Source: a virus | Direction: 5' to 3' (one strand) | DNA: 22,582 nucleotides | Virus record (IMG/VR): IMGVR_UViG_3300032323_000323 | Coordinates: 1-22,582 of that record | Part shown: in pieces, positions 5,010-12,629 of the stretch | Numbering within the stretch: position 1 is the first letter of the stretch | Layout of the letters: every line of letters starts with the position of its first letter | Notes under the pieces: generated by a model | The model's input: the letters and a program-made list of their open reading frames with translations, nothing else | What the model was told of the DNA's origin: nothing | Database searches by the model: none | Program-made: the position numbers and the translations under genes

Positions 5010-6095
5010 ATGAAATACACTCGTAAAGTCAAGAACAAGGATGGGTCTGTCGTTCACAGGTTTGTCCCACCACCAGAGGTTCTCAAGGCTGGTGTCGTTA
5101 AGTCTCAGACCTTCAAGGATGGTAGGGCTGCACGTTACGAAGTCCCTAGACTGATGGAGAAGGTGGAGGCTTATCGAAGAGGAGAGATCAAGGAAGGGAA
5201 CGTAGGACCAAGCTCCAAGATCATCCATGTCATCAACTATTACCTGTCGTCCAAGCAGTTTGCCTCTCTCGCTAACAGGTCTCAGATCAAGTACGAGGCA
5301 GACTTGAAGAGTGTTTCTCGTTCAGACCTTGGCCATATCTCAATTAACAAATTGACTGCGAAGATATGCAAGGAAGCCTACGAGGATTGGGTTCAAGCAC
5401 ACTCGGTTGCAAGGGCCAATGAGAGGGCAAGGATACTTTCCATCGTACTCAACTTCGCCCGATCTCTCGATCTTATCAACGACAACCCAATGTCCAAGGT
5501 GAAGAAGCTGAGGCACGAACCCAAGACACCGATCTGGACGAGGGATCAGGTTGAAGTGTTCCTCGACACTGCCTTCACCAAGTTCGAGTGGAGAAACGTG
5601 GGGCTTCTGGTGATGATGTGCTACGAGTGGGCGCAAAGACCAACAGACATCTGCCACCTCAAGTGGGACAACCTCGACCTCGACAATGCAAGGATGAAGG
5701 TCAAGCAATCCAAGAGAGGTGCAGAGGTAGAGATGCCCATTGAGGAACCCCTGCTGACCATGCTCAAGGAACAGAAGGAAGATTGGGGCTTCCAGAAGTA
5801 CGTGGTGCCACACCACAGGGCCAGCGATAATGCCTATGTCCCCTTGAAACCTGAATCGTTTGGGCCTATACTTCGCCAGATAAAGCAGGCATGTGGCTTG
5901 CCAGAAGAGTTGAAGATTGGACACCTGAGAAAGACTGCCATCACAGAGTTTGTAGCTGCGGGAGTTGACAGCACAGGCATCATGCAGGTCACAGGACACA
6001 AGAACATCGCCAGCCTCAACCCATACATGAGGCACACATACGAGGGTGCTAAGACAGCACAGAACGTCAGAAAGGGTTACAAAGATGGAACATGA
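5010..6095 (+). CDS. int: Tyrosine recombinase (phage integrase family)
   Basis: A 361-residue tyrosine recombinase. The N-terminal half (to about 165) holds an arm/core-binding helical domain. The catalytic domain shows box I Arg R210 in WAQRPTDICHLKW, a lysine in the beta-hairpin KVKQSKRG (about 232-235), box II GHLRKT at 304-309 with R307, box III H330 in TGHKNI and the nucleophile Y339, nine residues after H330 as in the family. The usual box II His lines up with G304. Such enzymes integrate phage DNA or resolve dimers. ATG 5010 is preferred over an upstream GTG at 4971 because GAGGA lies just before it and 4971 is inside the inverted repeat. Eighteen of 24 Arg codons are AGA/AGG, unlike rIIB and the replication genes. 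Confidence 0.88.
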   Translation: MKYTRKVKNKDGSVVHRFVPPPEVLKAGVVKSQTFKDGRAARYEVPRLMEKVEAYRRGEIKEGNVGPSSKIIHVINYYLSSKQFASLANRSQIKYEADLKSVSRSDLGHISINKLTAKICKEAYEDWVQAHSVARANERARILSIVLNFARSLDLINDNPMSKVKKLRHEPKTPIWTRDQVEVFLDTAFTKFEWRNVGLLVMMCYEWAQRPTDICHLKWDNLDLDNARMKVKQSKRGAEVEMPIEEPLLTMLKEQKEDWGFQKYVVPHHRASDNAYVPLKPESFGPILRQIKQACGLPEELKIGHLRKTAITEFVAAGVDSTGIMQVTGHKNIASLNPYMRHTYEGAKTAQNVRKGYKDGT

Positions 6096-6573
6096 AACTA
6101 ACGATATTCTGGCTGCTACCATCTGGAGAGATAAGTACTACAACCACTGTGAAGATACTTTCACCATCAAAGTCCCTACCAAGTCCCTCCTCTTGGGGGG
6201 TTATCAACTGACAAAGGAAAGTAAAATGACCAAGCTCTACGAAATTCGGCACCTCGAAAAGACTCTCTATGGTCACAAGCTGGCAGTGAACAGCCAAGGC
6301 CACTGGGTCATGGAAGTCAAAGGCACTGGCGAAGTGCTTGCTGTTGATAAGTCCTATGTTGAAGAAGTTTTGCCTCACACCATTGGGGTCCAGTTCGAGA
6401 CGGGTAAGATGGTGTACCACTACCTTGCTGATGCAGGGAAATACCAAGTCGGTGAGTTCTATATCCTTGATGCCCCAAGCGGTCGTGTTATCGTTCAGGT
6501 CACGGAAGTGGACACCAAGAGTGTTGCTGCTACCAAAGAGTTCAAGCCTCTTGCAAAGCTGGCTGTGGAGTAA
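6085..6573 (+). CDS. Unknown protein, possibly with two starts
   Basis: From ATG 6085 the frame gives 162 residues, with AAAGGG 9 bases upstream and an 11-base overlap with the recombinase gene. A second ATG at 6226, preceded by AAAGGAAAG, would give a 115-residue protein beginning MTKLYEIRHLEK. The shorter form looks like a compact beta-rich domain (EIRHLEKTLYGHKL, HWVMEVKGTGEVLAV, RVIVQVTEV). The extra 47 residues are less regular and contain a GC hairpin at 6185-6200 at DNA level. No family recognised. Either start could be right. Confidence 0.6.
   Translation: MEHETNDILAATIWRDKYYNHCEDTFTIKVPTKSLLLGGYQLTKESKMTKLYEIRHLEKTLYGHKLAVNSQGHWVMEVKGTGEVLAVDKSYVEEVLPHTIGVQFETGKMVYHYLADAGKYQVGEFYILDAPSGRVIVQVTEVDTKSVAATKEFKPLAKLAVE
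6185..6200 (+). promoter_or_regulatory. Small GC hairpin before an internal start
   Basis: CCCTCC (6185-6190), loop TCTT and GGGGGG (6195-6200) form a 6-bp stem with one T-G pair. It ends 25 bases before the internal ATG at 6226 and its AAAGGAAAG. It may separate translation of the long and short forms of the gene, or mark a leader of the shorter gene. The following bases are TTATC, too poor in T for a terminator. Confidence 0.25.
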
Positions 6574-6576
6574 AGG

Positions 6577-6768
6577 GTGGAGCATAACAAGTATGACCGC
6601 AACAAGGACACATCTCTCGTCAGCATTCACACCCTGCTAAAGAAGCTAGGACAACAGGTGGAACAGGCTGAGTGGGATGGGAAACCCTGCGAACATCTGA
6701 GACAAGAATACAAGATGGTATCTGAGTACCACAGCCACACAGGCAGCAACTTCTACCCAACCTTCTGA
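6577..6768 (+). CDS. Small hydrophilic protein, GTG start
   Basis: A 63-residue charged protein (EHNKYDRNKDTSLVSIHTLL...) rich in Gln, Glu, His and Lys. One helix, LVSIHTLLKKLGQQVEQAEW, may be amphipathic. GTG 6577 is chosen because GGAG sits 6 bases before it, inside the end of the previous gene, and it lies 3 bases after that stop. The C-terminal HTGSNFYPTF has no known meaning to me. It is followed at 11 bases by the next gene with its own GAGGAG. Unknown function. Confidence 0.55.
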   Translation: MEHNKYDRNKDTSLVSIHTLLKKLGQQVEQAEWDGKPCEHLRQEYKMVSEYHSHTGSNFYPTF

Positions 6769-6778
6769 GGAGACAGAC

Positions 6779-7072
6779 ATGACCAGAGAGAAAGACGTAG
6801 TGGCTTCTATCGTAGAGAAGCTCATCAACAATGGTGCTATGGATGAGATTGTCTTGGCAGTGTTGGAGAGTTCCTTGGAGACCAACTTCGAGGAGTTGGA
6901 GAGGCTGTCCCAGAGGAAGTACCTTGAGGCTCACCACTGGCAGGACTACGCTGATTGCTTGCAGTATGTTCACTCCTGCATCAAGGTTCTTCGGTGTTTC
7001 TCTGCGGACTACTACACAGAAGAACAAGACCGTGCCAACTATTATTCACTCAAGATTGAGGAACTTTGCTGA
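6779..7072 (+). CDS. Helical protein of unknown function
   Basis: A 97-residue protein predicted to be nearly all helix (VVASIVEKLINNGAMDEIVL, ETNFEELERLSQRKY, and a C-terminal helix with a YYTEEQDRANYY stretch). GAGGAG lies 9 bases before ATG 6779, an excellent ribosome binding site. The stop overlaps the next ATG as TGATG. I recognise no motif. The position in the thyX leader cluster only says it is likely an early gene. Confidence 0.7.
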   Translation: MTREKDVVASIVEKLINNGAMDEIVLAVLESSLETNFEELERLSQRKYLEAHHWQDYADCLQYVHSCIKVLRCFSADYYTEEQDRANYYSLKIEELC

Positions 7073-7269
7073 TGGAGCTTATCGGATATACACCACTTGA
7101 CGGGAATGGTAAACCCGTAAGACCTCATCGGTCTGGTTACTCTTGGCAGTTAAACCTGACTTCTCCCCCTCGCATATACACTACGCTAGGTCGGGCTAAA
7201 GGGCAATCACCTGTGGGCTTAGCTGCCAAGGTATACATCGAAACAGTACACGAGGATTCAGATGATTAA
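7072..7269 (+). CDS. Small basic protein of unknown function
   Basis: A 65-residue protein starting at ATG 7072, which shares its A with the stop of the previous gene (TGATG). A TTG six bases earlier in the same frame is less likely. The sequence (GYTPLDGNGKPVRPHRSGYS...) is rich in Gly, Pro, Arg and Thr, with two beta-like stretches (SWQLNL, RIYTTLG). The pattern PRIYTTLGRAKG...VYIETVHE resembles a short family of phage proteins of unknown role. Its last 8 bases overlap the start of thyX. Confidence 0.65.
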   Translation: MELIGYTPLDGNGKPVRPHRSGYSWQLNLTSPPRIYTTLGRAKGQSPVGLAAKVYIETVHEDSDD

Positions 7270-7948
7270 AGCTACCTACATCGACCACATGGGAAGTGAT
7301 CTGTCTGTCGTTAATGCGGCACGGGTCAGCTTTGGTAAAGTGTCTCAACTAGAGACAGTAGATTGGGTGAATGGACGCGAAGTTAAGGGGTTATCTGACC
7401 GTGATGCTAAGCTCATCCACTACCTTGCCAAGCACAAGCACATGTCCCCCTTCGGTCATGCCTTCGCATCCTTCCACGTTAAGGCACCCATCTTCGTAGC
7501 ACGACAGTTGGTGAAGCATAAGTTCCTTCGGTGGAATGAAATCTCTCGTCGTTACGTAGATGATGAACCAGAGTTCTATGTACCTGAGGTATGGCGTGGG
7601 CGTAGCAAGGACAAGAAGCAAGGGAGTGATGGTGTATCGGATTGGCCACCAGAAGGTACTGGTTCTGCGTATCTGCTTGAACACCGTTACCCCGCTATCT
7701 CTGCAACGTACCACAGGATGATCGAATCTGGCGTAGCCCCTGAACAGGCGCGTATGGTTCTCCCTCAATCGACAATGACTGAGTGGTACTGGTCTGGGAG
7801 CCTTGATGCCTTCGCGGATATGTGTCGTCTACGCTGCAAGGATGATACCCAGTACGAGACACGCCTAGTCGCACAACAGATCAGCGTGATAATGGAAGAC
7901 CTCTTCCCTGTATCATGGAAGGCTTTGGTAGATGCTGAACGAGGATGA
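7262..7948 (+). CDS. thyX: Flavin-dependent thymidylate synthase ThyX
   Basis: A 228-residue ThyX, the FAD/NADPH/methylene-tetrahydrofolate enzyme that makes dTMP from dUMP. The ThyX signature region is RQLVKHKFLRWNEISRRYV at 81-99. The usual RHR-x7-S is present as K85-H86-K87-x7-S95, followed by RRY. Other family marks are HKHMSPFGHAFASF (58-70; the usual EH..F-like block), LPQSTMTEWYW, and TQYETR with the conserved Arg that binds dUMP. The size is normal (ThyX about 220-250). It is not fused to other domains. The gene supplies dTMP for phage DNA independent of the host ThyA/DHFR cycle. Overlaps at both ends place it in an operon. Confidence 0.93.
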   Translation: MIKATYIDHMGSDLSVVNAARVSFGKVSQLETVDWVNGREVKGLSDRDAKLIHYLAKHKHMSPFGHAFASFHVKAPIFVARQLVKHKFLRWNEISRRYVDDEPEFYVPEVWRGRSKDKKQGSDGVSDWPPEGTGSAYLLEHRYPAISATYHRMIESGVAPEQARMVLPQSTMTEWYWSGSLDAFADMCRLRCKDDTQYETRLVAQQISVIMEDLFPVSWKALVDAERG

Positions 7949-8156
7949 TCTGAATGGGCTGGCACCGGGATTTACAAGCATGAGATGGAAAGTTCTACCC
8001 TACGACTACGCAAGATGCGGGACACAGGACTGCCCCCTAGAGAAGACGTGTATGCGTAAGACACCGGGGCATCCAACCTACCAGTCCTACTTCCTACCTG
8101 ATCCAAGCAAGGACTGTGACTATTACATCCACAAGGAGGAAGACGATGAACACTAA
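7932..8156 (+). CDS. Small cysteine-containing protein, unknown
   Basis: A 74-residue protein starting inside the end of thyX (17-base overlap) with GGAAGG about 10 bases upstream. An in-frame ATG at 7980 is possible but has a poor ribosome binding site. Four cysteines (CGTQDCPLEKTC and a later DCDYY) suggest a metal or redox site. The C-terminal DCDYYIHKEEDDEH is acidic. No family recognised; it might be a small zinc protein. Confidence 0.6.
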   Translation: MLNEDDLNGLAPGFTSMRWKVLPYDYARCGTQDCPLEKTCMRKTPGHPTYQSYFLPDPSKDCDYYIHKEEDDEH

Positions 8157-8364
8157 CAACGTAATACCTCTTGGGAATGTCACCCGTCTAAACCTACCGA
8201 CAGACCGAGTTTTAGAGGCAGCTAAGGGGCATTGCCCTGACGGTGTGGTAATTATGGGGTTTGACGAAGGGGGAGACCTCTACTTTGCATCCTCTGTTGC
8301 AGATGGGGGAACTGTTCTGTGGCTGCTTGAACACTGTAAAAAGAGACTGATGGAGGTAGAATAA
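8146..8364 (+). CDS. Small protein of unknown function
   Basis: A 72-residue protein with AAGGAGGA 6 bases upstream of ATG 8146, one of the best ribosome binding sites in the window. It overlaps the previous gene by 11 bases. Residues DGVVIMGFDEGGDLYFASS and VLWLLEHCKKRLMEVE look like a beta hairpin then a helix. This arrangement is widespread in small phage proteins called by the pattern 'G.D..G...v..S..dg...l.wLl...k..Ll', but no activity is known to me. Confidence 0.7.
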   Translation: MNTNNVIPLGNVTRLNLPTDRVLEAAKGHCPDGVVIMGFDEGGDLYFASSVADGGTVLWLLEHCKKRLMEVE

Positions 8365-8529
8365 ATGAGTGAGAAGAAGTTCAAGTACCATGTAGAAGAT
8401 ACATACTCCCCTCCAGAACAGTTCTGGTTGGAGAAGATGGGTAAGGTAGGTTGGGAACTTGTGACCATCCTTCGAGAGAAGCACAATGGCAGTTTCCTGT
8501 ACACTGCCTACTTCAAAAAAGAGGTGTGA
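8365..8529 (+). CDS. Short DUF4177-like protein
   Basis: A 54-residue frame that starts directly after the previous stop (TAA then ATG), with GGAGG about 9 bases upstream. It reads MSEKKFKYHVEDTYS, then a helix EQFWLEKMGKVGWELV and strands VTILREK and SFLYTAYFKK. The combination 'Y.v....L...g..GWELV.i......YTAYFKK' resembles the DUF4177 fold, common in bacteria and phages without known function. Confidence 0.6.
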   Translation: MSEKKFKYHVEDTYSPPEQFWLEKMGKVGWELVTILREKHNGSFLYTAYFKKEV

Positions 8530-8530
8530 C

Positions 8531-8767
8531 ATGGGAAACCCCAATGACCCCTTCCGCATCATCGTAAACAAAGTGTTGGAGCATGAGGATGGTGGTGCTA
8601 CGTACACCTTTGACATGGACCATGCAGCTACACAATCTATAGCTCAGTGTGGCCTAGAGCTTATCCTTCTCTGTGCAGCATACGGGGTTGACATTCAGGA
8701 TGCCTTCGATAGTATTCGCACCCTAAACAAGATAGAGGAAGACGAACGTGACGGAGCACCCACATAA
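8531..8767 (+). CDS. Small acidic protein of unknown function
   Basis: A 78-residue protein; the start is ATG 8531, one base after the previous stop. Residues 15-32 (VLEHEDGGATYTFDMDHA) are acidic and the next part (QSIAQCGLELILLCAAYGVD) is a hydrophobic helix, followed by a charged C-terminus. Its last 20 bases overlap the GTG start of the primase-helicase gene, which suggests translational coupling to replication. I do not recognise a family. Confidence 0.65.
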   Translation: MGNPNDPFRIIVNKVLEHEDGGATYTFDMDHAATQSIAQCGLELILLCAAYGVDIQDAFDSIRTLNKIEEDERDGAPT

Positions 8768-10319
8768 ACCATGCCCCTTCGAGAATTGCAAAAGCTCTGA
8801 CGCATTTTCTTGGAACGACAACGGGTATGGACAGTGCAAATCTTGTGGACAGAGTTACCCATCTAGGGGTATGAAGGGACTGAAAGATTGGGCAAAGGAG
8901 ACCTACCCAGTGAAGCAACAAGTCGATGTAAGAAATCTGCCAGTCTCCAAGGTTAGCTACGAGAACATTCGCGGGCTGGACCCTGATGTGTGCAAGCTGT
9001 ATGGTATTCAGCTTCACCTTGACGACAATGACAAACCTGTGCGCTATGCCTTCAAGCATACGGACAATGTGAAGTACCGTGGCTACGACGAGAAGGTGTT
9101 CTGGACTAAGGAGAAGGGCAAGCCTTTCGAGGATTTGTTTGGACCTGAGTTCAATGCTGGCACCTCCAAGCGTATCTACATCACCGAGGGGGAGTTTGAT
9201 TCTGCTTCCCTCTACCAAATCCTTGGTAAGACCTATCCGGTTAAGTCACTTCCCAGTGCTGGCATTGGGGAGAAGTTTGTCAAGAAGAACTACGCCTACC
9301 TCAACTCCTTCCAAGAGGTTGTGTATGCAGGTGAACTGGACGAGGCAGGCAAGAGAGCCGCAGAGGTTCTGTATGGTGCCTTCCCCCAGAAGTTCTGGTA
9401 TGTACCTATGTCTCAGCACAAGGACGCCAATGAGTTCTTGATGGCTGGCAATGGGGATGCACTCAAGTGGGCTGCAATCAAACCCCAACGCTACACCCCA
9501 GACAACTTCTTCTGTTCGTCGTTGGATGTGGAGAAAGCAATCCTCACCGAGAACCCCTACGAGTACGTTCCTACAGGACACACTGGGATCGACGAGAAGT
9601 GCAGGGGTCTGGTCAAGGGTGGCATTACATTCATCAAAGCCCCTCGTGGTACTGGTAAGACAGAGGTGATCCGTTACTTCGAGACTGCCATGCTGCGTGA
9701 TCCTGATGAACGCATTGCCCTGCTGCACATGGAAGAGATGAAGTCCACCACCTACCGTGCTATGGCCACCTACGAGTTGGGTGTTAATGTTCGTACCAAG
9801 GACGATGCCAAGTACAACGCTGTGGACGAGAAGGAGGTCATTGAGGCAGCAATCAAGGCCACCAAGGGTGAACGTACCATCATCTTCGAGATGCGTCTCC
9901 ACGACGATCCTATGAAGCTGTTGGAGTATGTGCGTCTTGCTGCCTCAGTCTATGGTGCAGGCTTCATCTTCATCGACCACGTTCAGCGTCTGGCCTACTT
10001 GTCTAGTGCTGGTGTTGATGGTGCAACTTCCTTGCTGACTGCTCTCGGTTCTCAGATGGCACAGCTTGCCAAGGAACTGAACATCGGTGTGATCTTTATC
10101 TCACAGGTGAACGAGGATGGTCGGACAAAGTATGCTGCAGCCTTGGAAGAAGAAGCTATCATCTGCATAAAGATTGAGCGTGACGTAGAGAATGAGGACG
10201 AGGTGGAGCAGAACACTACCTACTTCCACGTTGACAAGAACAGGCCGTTTGCTAAACTTGGCTCAGCAGGTTCCCTCTTCTGGGATTCTGAAACCACAAT
10301 CCTCCGAGAAGGCTTCTGA
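8748..10319 (+). CDS. T7 gp4-like DNA primase-helicase
   Basis: A 523-residue two-part enzyme, near the 566 of T7 gp4. Residues 9-33 form the primase zinc ribbon (C9-x4-C14 and C30-x2-C33). The TOPRIM part shows YITEGEFDS at about 144 and AGELDEAGKRA near 200, with acidic metal ligands. The helicase C-terminal part has Walker A APRGTGKTE near 300 and Walker B FIFIDHVQRL near 407. The VIFISQVNE motif follows. It unwinds duplex DNA 5' to 3' as a ring and lays primers for PolA, which is encoded next and shares the TGATG junction. GTG 8748 is chosen because GAGGAA lies 8 bases before it and the zinc motif follows at once. Confidence 0.93.
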   Translation: MTEHPHKPCPFENCKSSDAFSWNDNGYGQCKSCGQSYPSRGMKGLKDWAKETYPVKQQVDVRNLPVSKVSYENIRGLDPDVCKLYGIQLHLDDNDKPVRYAFKHTDNVKYRGYDEKVFWTKEKGKPFEDLFGPEFNAGTSKRIYITEGEFDSASLYQILGKTYPVKSLPSAGIGEKFVKKNYAYLNSFQEVVYAGELDEAGKRAAEVLYGAFPQKFWYVPMSQHKDANEFLMAGNGDALKWAAIKPQRYTPDNFFCSSLDVEKAILTENPYEYVPTGHTGIDEKCRGLVKGGITFIKAPRGTGKTEVIRYFETAMLRDPDERIALLHMEEMKSTTYRAMATYELGVNVRTKDDAKYNAVDEKEVIEAAIKATKGERTIIFEMRLHDDPMKLLEYVRLAASVYGAGFIFIDHVQRLAYLSSAGVDGATSLLTALGSQMAQLAKELNIGVIFISQVNEDGRTKYAAALEEEAIICIKIERDVENEDEVEQNTTYFHVDKNRPFAKLGSAGSLFWDSETTILREGF

Positions 10320-12193
10320 TGATCGTTTTTGACTGTGAAACAGATGGACTGCTAGATCAGGCTACTAAGGTCCATGTGCTTTCGTGGACAAGTGATGGTA
10401 AAGAGTTCCACTCGACTAACAGCTACAAGGAGATGCGGGAGCTTCTGGCTTCTGAGACTATTCTTGTAGGTCACAACATCTGCCGCTTTGATATTCTTGT
10501 CTTGGAGAAAATCCTCGGCATCAGTATCAAGGCTAAGCTGTACGACACGCTGCCTATGTCTTGGGTCATGTACCCCCAACGTCAACTCCACGGGCTTGAG
10601 TCCTTCGGGGAAGACTTCGGGGTGCCTAAGCCTGAGATCACTGACTGGGAAGGTCTGACCTACGAGCAATACAAGCATCGTTGTGAAGAGGATGTGAAGA
10701 TCAACTGGCTCCTCTGGAAAGACCTCATCAAGCGTTTCAAGATGGTCTACAAGGACGACAAACAGTCTATGGACAAGTTCTTCCAGTACCTGACCTTCAA
10801 GATGAAGTCTGCTGCTATGGCTGAACAGGCTGGCTGGCGCATCAACAAGGAGCTTGTAGAGCAATCTCTGGCAACCTTGGAGAAGGCTCAGGAAGAGAAG
10901 GTCGAGGAACTGCGTCAGGTCATGCCACCTGTGACCAAGTATGCAGAGAAGACCAAGCCAGAGAAGATGACCAAGAAGGATGGCACACACAGCAAGGCTG
11001 CTATCGACTGGTTCAATCTTCTGGAAGAGCACGACCTACCCCTCTTCCACGAAGACCCTGTGCGTGTCGTTAAGAGTGTCGAACAGCCCAACCCCAACTC
11101 GTCCGATCAGGTCAAGGACTGGCTCTTCTCTATGGGCTGGGAACCTTGCACCCACGACTACAAGAAGAACGAGGATGGCACTGAGCGTATGATCCCTCAG
11201 GTCCGTAAGGATGGAGAGCTTGCACCCTCAGTCAAACTCCTGATTGAGAAGAACCCCGGAGTGGGGTTGCTTGATGGGTTGACCGTGATCCAGCACCGCA
11301 AGTCCATCTTCGAGGGTATGCTTGAGTCTGAGGTGGGTGGCTACGTGAAGGCTGAGATTGCTGGCCTGACCAACACACTACGCTTCAAGCACAAGAAGCC
11401 TCTGGTCAATCTCCCCGGTGTTGATAAGCCTTGGGGCAAGGAGATCAGGGGTTCACTTATTGCTGACGAAGGTACGATCCTGTGTGGTGCTGACATGGTG
11501 TCTCTTGAGGCTACCACCAAGCGTCACTTCATCTTTCCCTACGACCCAGAGTATGTTGCAGAAATGTCTGTCCCCGGCTTCGATGAACACTTGGACCTTG
11601 CTGTTCGTGCAGGCTACATCAACAGTGACGACTACGACTTCTACACACGGGCAGACGAAGATACGGTCAACGACAAGGATCGCTTCAAGAAGATCAAGAA
11701 GACCCGCAAGAAGTTCAAGCCCGTCAACTATTCTGCAGTCTATGGTGTTGGTGTTCCTAAGCTGTCTCGTACCACTGGCATGTCCCCTGCAGAAGCCAAG
11801 GTTCTTCTGGAAGCATACTGGGAACGTAACTGGGCTGTGAGACAGTTTGCCAAGGATCAGGAGGTCAAGACTGTGAACGGGCAGATGTGGGTCAAGAACC
11901 CTGTGAATGGTTTCTGGTACACGCTGCGCTACGAGAAAGACATCTTCTCAACTCTCAACCAAGGCACAGGTGCATACTGCTTCGATCAGTGGGTTGCACA
12001 CTACCTGACCAAACGACCAAACATTGTTGGACAGTTCCACGACGAATCCATCAACAGGGTCAAGAAGGGTGAAGAGCAGGAACACGAATCGGTTCTTCGT
12101 TGGGCCATCAACAAGGTCAACGAGAAGCTGAAACTCAACATCAAGCTGGACATTGACGTGCAGTTTGGGGTACGATACGCAGACATCCACTAA
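10319..12193 (+). CDS. Family A DNA polymerase, T7-like (3'-5' exonuclease + polymerase)
   Basis: A 624-residue replicative PolA, shorter than T7 gp5 (704). The exonuclease motifs are intact: DCE at 5-7 (Exo I), GHNICRFD near 51-58 (Exo II) and YKHRCEEDVKINW near 117-129 (Exo III). Polymerase motif A is GADMVSLEA near 391-399, motif B (O-helix) is R463-x3-K467-x3-Y471-x3-Y475-G, and motif C is HDE at 574-576. Tyr471 takes the place of E. coli Pol I Phe762 and T7 Tyr526, so this is a Tyr762-type enzyme. It would copy the genome with the primase-helicase (overlapping start) and the SSB 437 bases downstream. The thioredoxin-binding loop of T7 cannot be recognised. Confidence 0.95.
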   Translation: MIVFDCETDGLLDQATKVHVLSWTSDGKEFHSTNSYKEMRELLASETILVGHNICRFDILVLEKILGISIKAKLYDTLPMSWVMYPQRQLHGLESFGEDFGVPKPEITDWEGLTYEQYKHRCEEDVKINWLLWKDLIKRFKMVYKDDKQSMDKFFQYLTFKMKSAAMAEQAGWRINKELVEQSLATLEKAQEEKVEELRQVMPPVTKYAEKTKPEKMTKKDGTHSKAAIDWFNLLEEHDLPLFHEDPVRVVKSVEQPNPNSSDQVKDWLFSMGWEPCTHDYKKNEDGTERMIPQVRKDGELAPSVKLLIEKNPGVGLLDGLTVIQHRKSIFEGMLESEVGGYVKAEIAGLTNTLRFKHKKPLVNLPGVDKPWGKEIRGSLIADEGTILCGADMVSLEATTKRHFIFPYDPEYVAEMSVPGFDEHLDLAVRAGYINSDDYDFYTRADEDTVNDKDRFKKIKKTRKKFKPVNYSAVYGVGVPKLSRTTGMSPAEAKVLLEAYWERNWAVRQFAKDQEVKTVNGQMWVKNPVNGFWYTLRYEKDIFSTLNQGTGAYCFDQWVAHYLTKRPNIVGQFHDESINRVKKGEEQEHESVLRWAINKVNEKLKLNIKLDIDVQFGVRYADIH

Positions 12194-12205
12194 GGAGTAA
12201 GGTAC

Positions 12206-12454
12206 ATGGAAGAAGAAGCTTTTGACTACCTATTACAACTTCAAGTTTTGCTAGAGGATGCTTTTGACGAAGATATCTACACTAGTCTTGGGGTAAGCAA
12301 GGATGGAGTTATACTCCTTCGTGGGAGCGTTGCAGAGAATTTCTTTGCTGCACAGTATGACCCCACCTGTCCTGTAGAGAAACTTGCAGAAAAGATTATC
12401 AACAGGGTCAAGGCCCTCAGCAACAAAGGAAATACAGATGGAAAAGAAGACTAA
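12206..12454 (+). CDS. Small acidic protein of unknown function
   Basis: An 82-residue protein with GGAG 9 bases before ATG 12206, 12 bases after the polymerase stop. It is acidic at the N-terminus (EEEAFDYLLQLQVLLEDAFDED), then LGVSKDGVILLRGSVAENFF and a lysine-rich helix. It resembles no family I can name. It is between polymerase and a tiny basic protein and likely belongs to the same transcript. Confidence 0.65.
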   Translation: MEEEAFDYLLQLQVLLEDAFDEDIYTSLGVSKDGVILLRGSVAENFFAAQYDPTCPVEKLAEKIINRVKALSNKGNTDGKED

Positions 12455-12572
12455 GGGCCTCAAGCAACTCACGAAACCTTACAGCATCCCTGTGCGTCTG
12501 GCCAAGGGTGGTAAGGAGTTGGTGCGTGACAATAGCAAAGAACGCAAATACAAGGTGGCTGGTGAGAAATAG
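12438..12572 (+). CDS. Tiny basic protein of unknown function
   Basis: A 44-residue protein, about one third Lys/Arg (MEKKTKGLKQLTKPYSIPVR...), that starts in the end of the previous gene (17-base overlap) with AAAGGAAA before ATG 12438. Such charge suggests nucleic-acid binding. No signal peptide, no membrane segment, no recognised motif. A promoter-like site follows directly. Confidence 0.55.
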   Translation: MEKKTKGLKQLTKPYSIPVRLAKGGKELVRDNSKERKYKVAGEK

Positions 12573-12575
12573 TTC

Positions 12576-12605
12576 TTGCCTCTGCTTTGAAGAATCTGCT
12601 ACAAT
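12576..12605 (+). promoter_or_regulatory. Sigma-70-like promoter before the SSB operon
   Basis: TTGCCT (12576-12581) and TACAAT (12600-12605) are spaced by 18 bases. TACAAT matches the -10 consensus in 5 of 6 positions and TTGCCT matches the -35 in 4 of 6. The site lies in one of the few real gaps between genes, 25 bases before the SSB-like start. It would let SSB and the recombination genes be made apart from the polymerase operon. Confidence 0.5.
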
Positions 12606-12629
12606 ACCCGAATAGCAAAGGAGCTAAAC

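Noticed and set aside
5340-6122. 260-residue reverse-strand frame across the recombinase gene
   Set aside because: Overlaps catalytic-domain coding of the recombinase; unlikely composition and no start signal.
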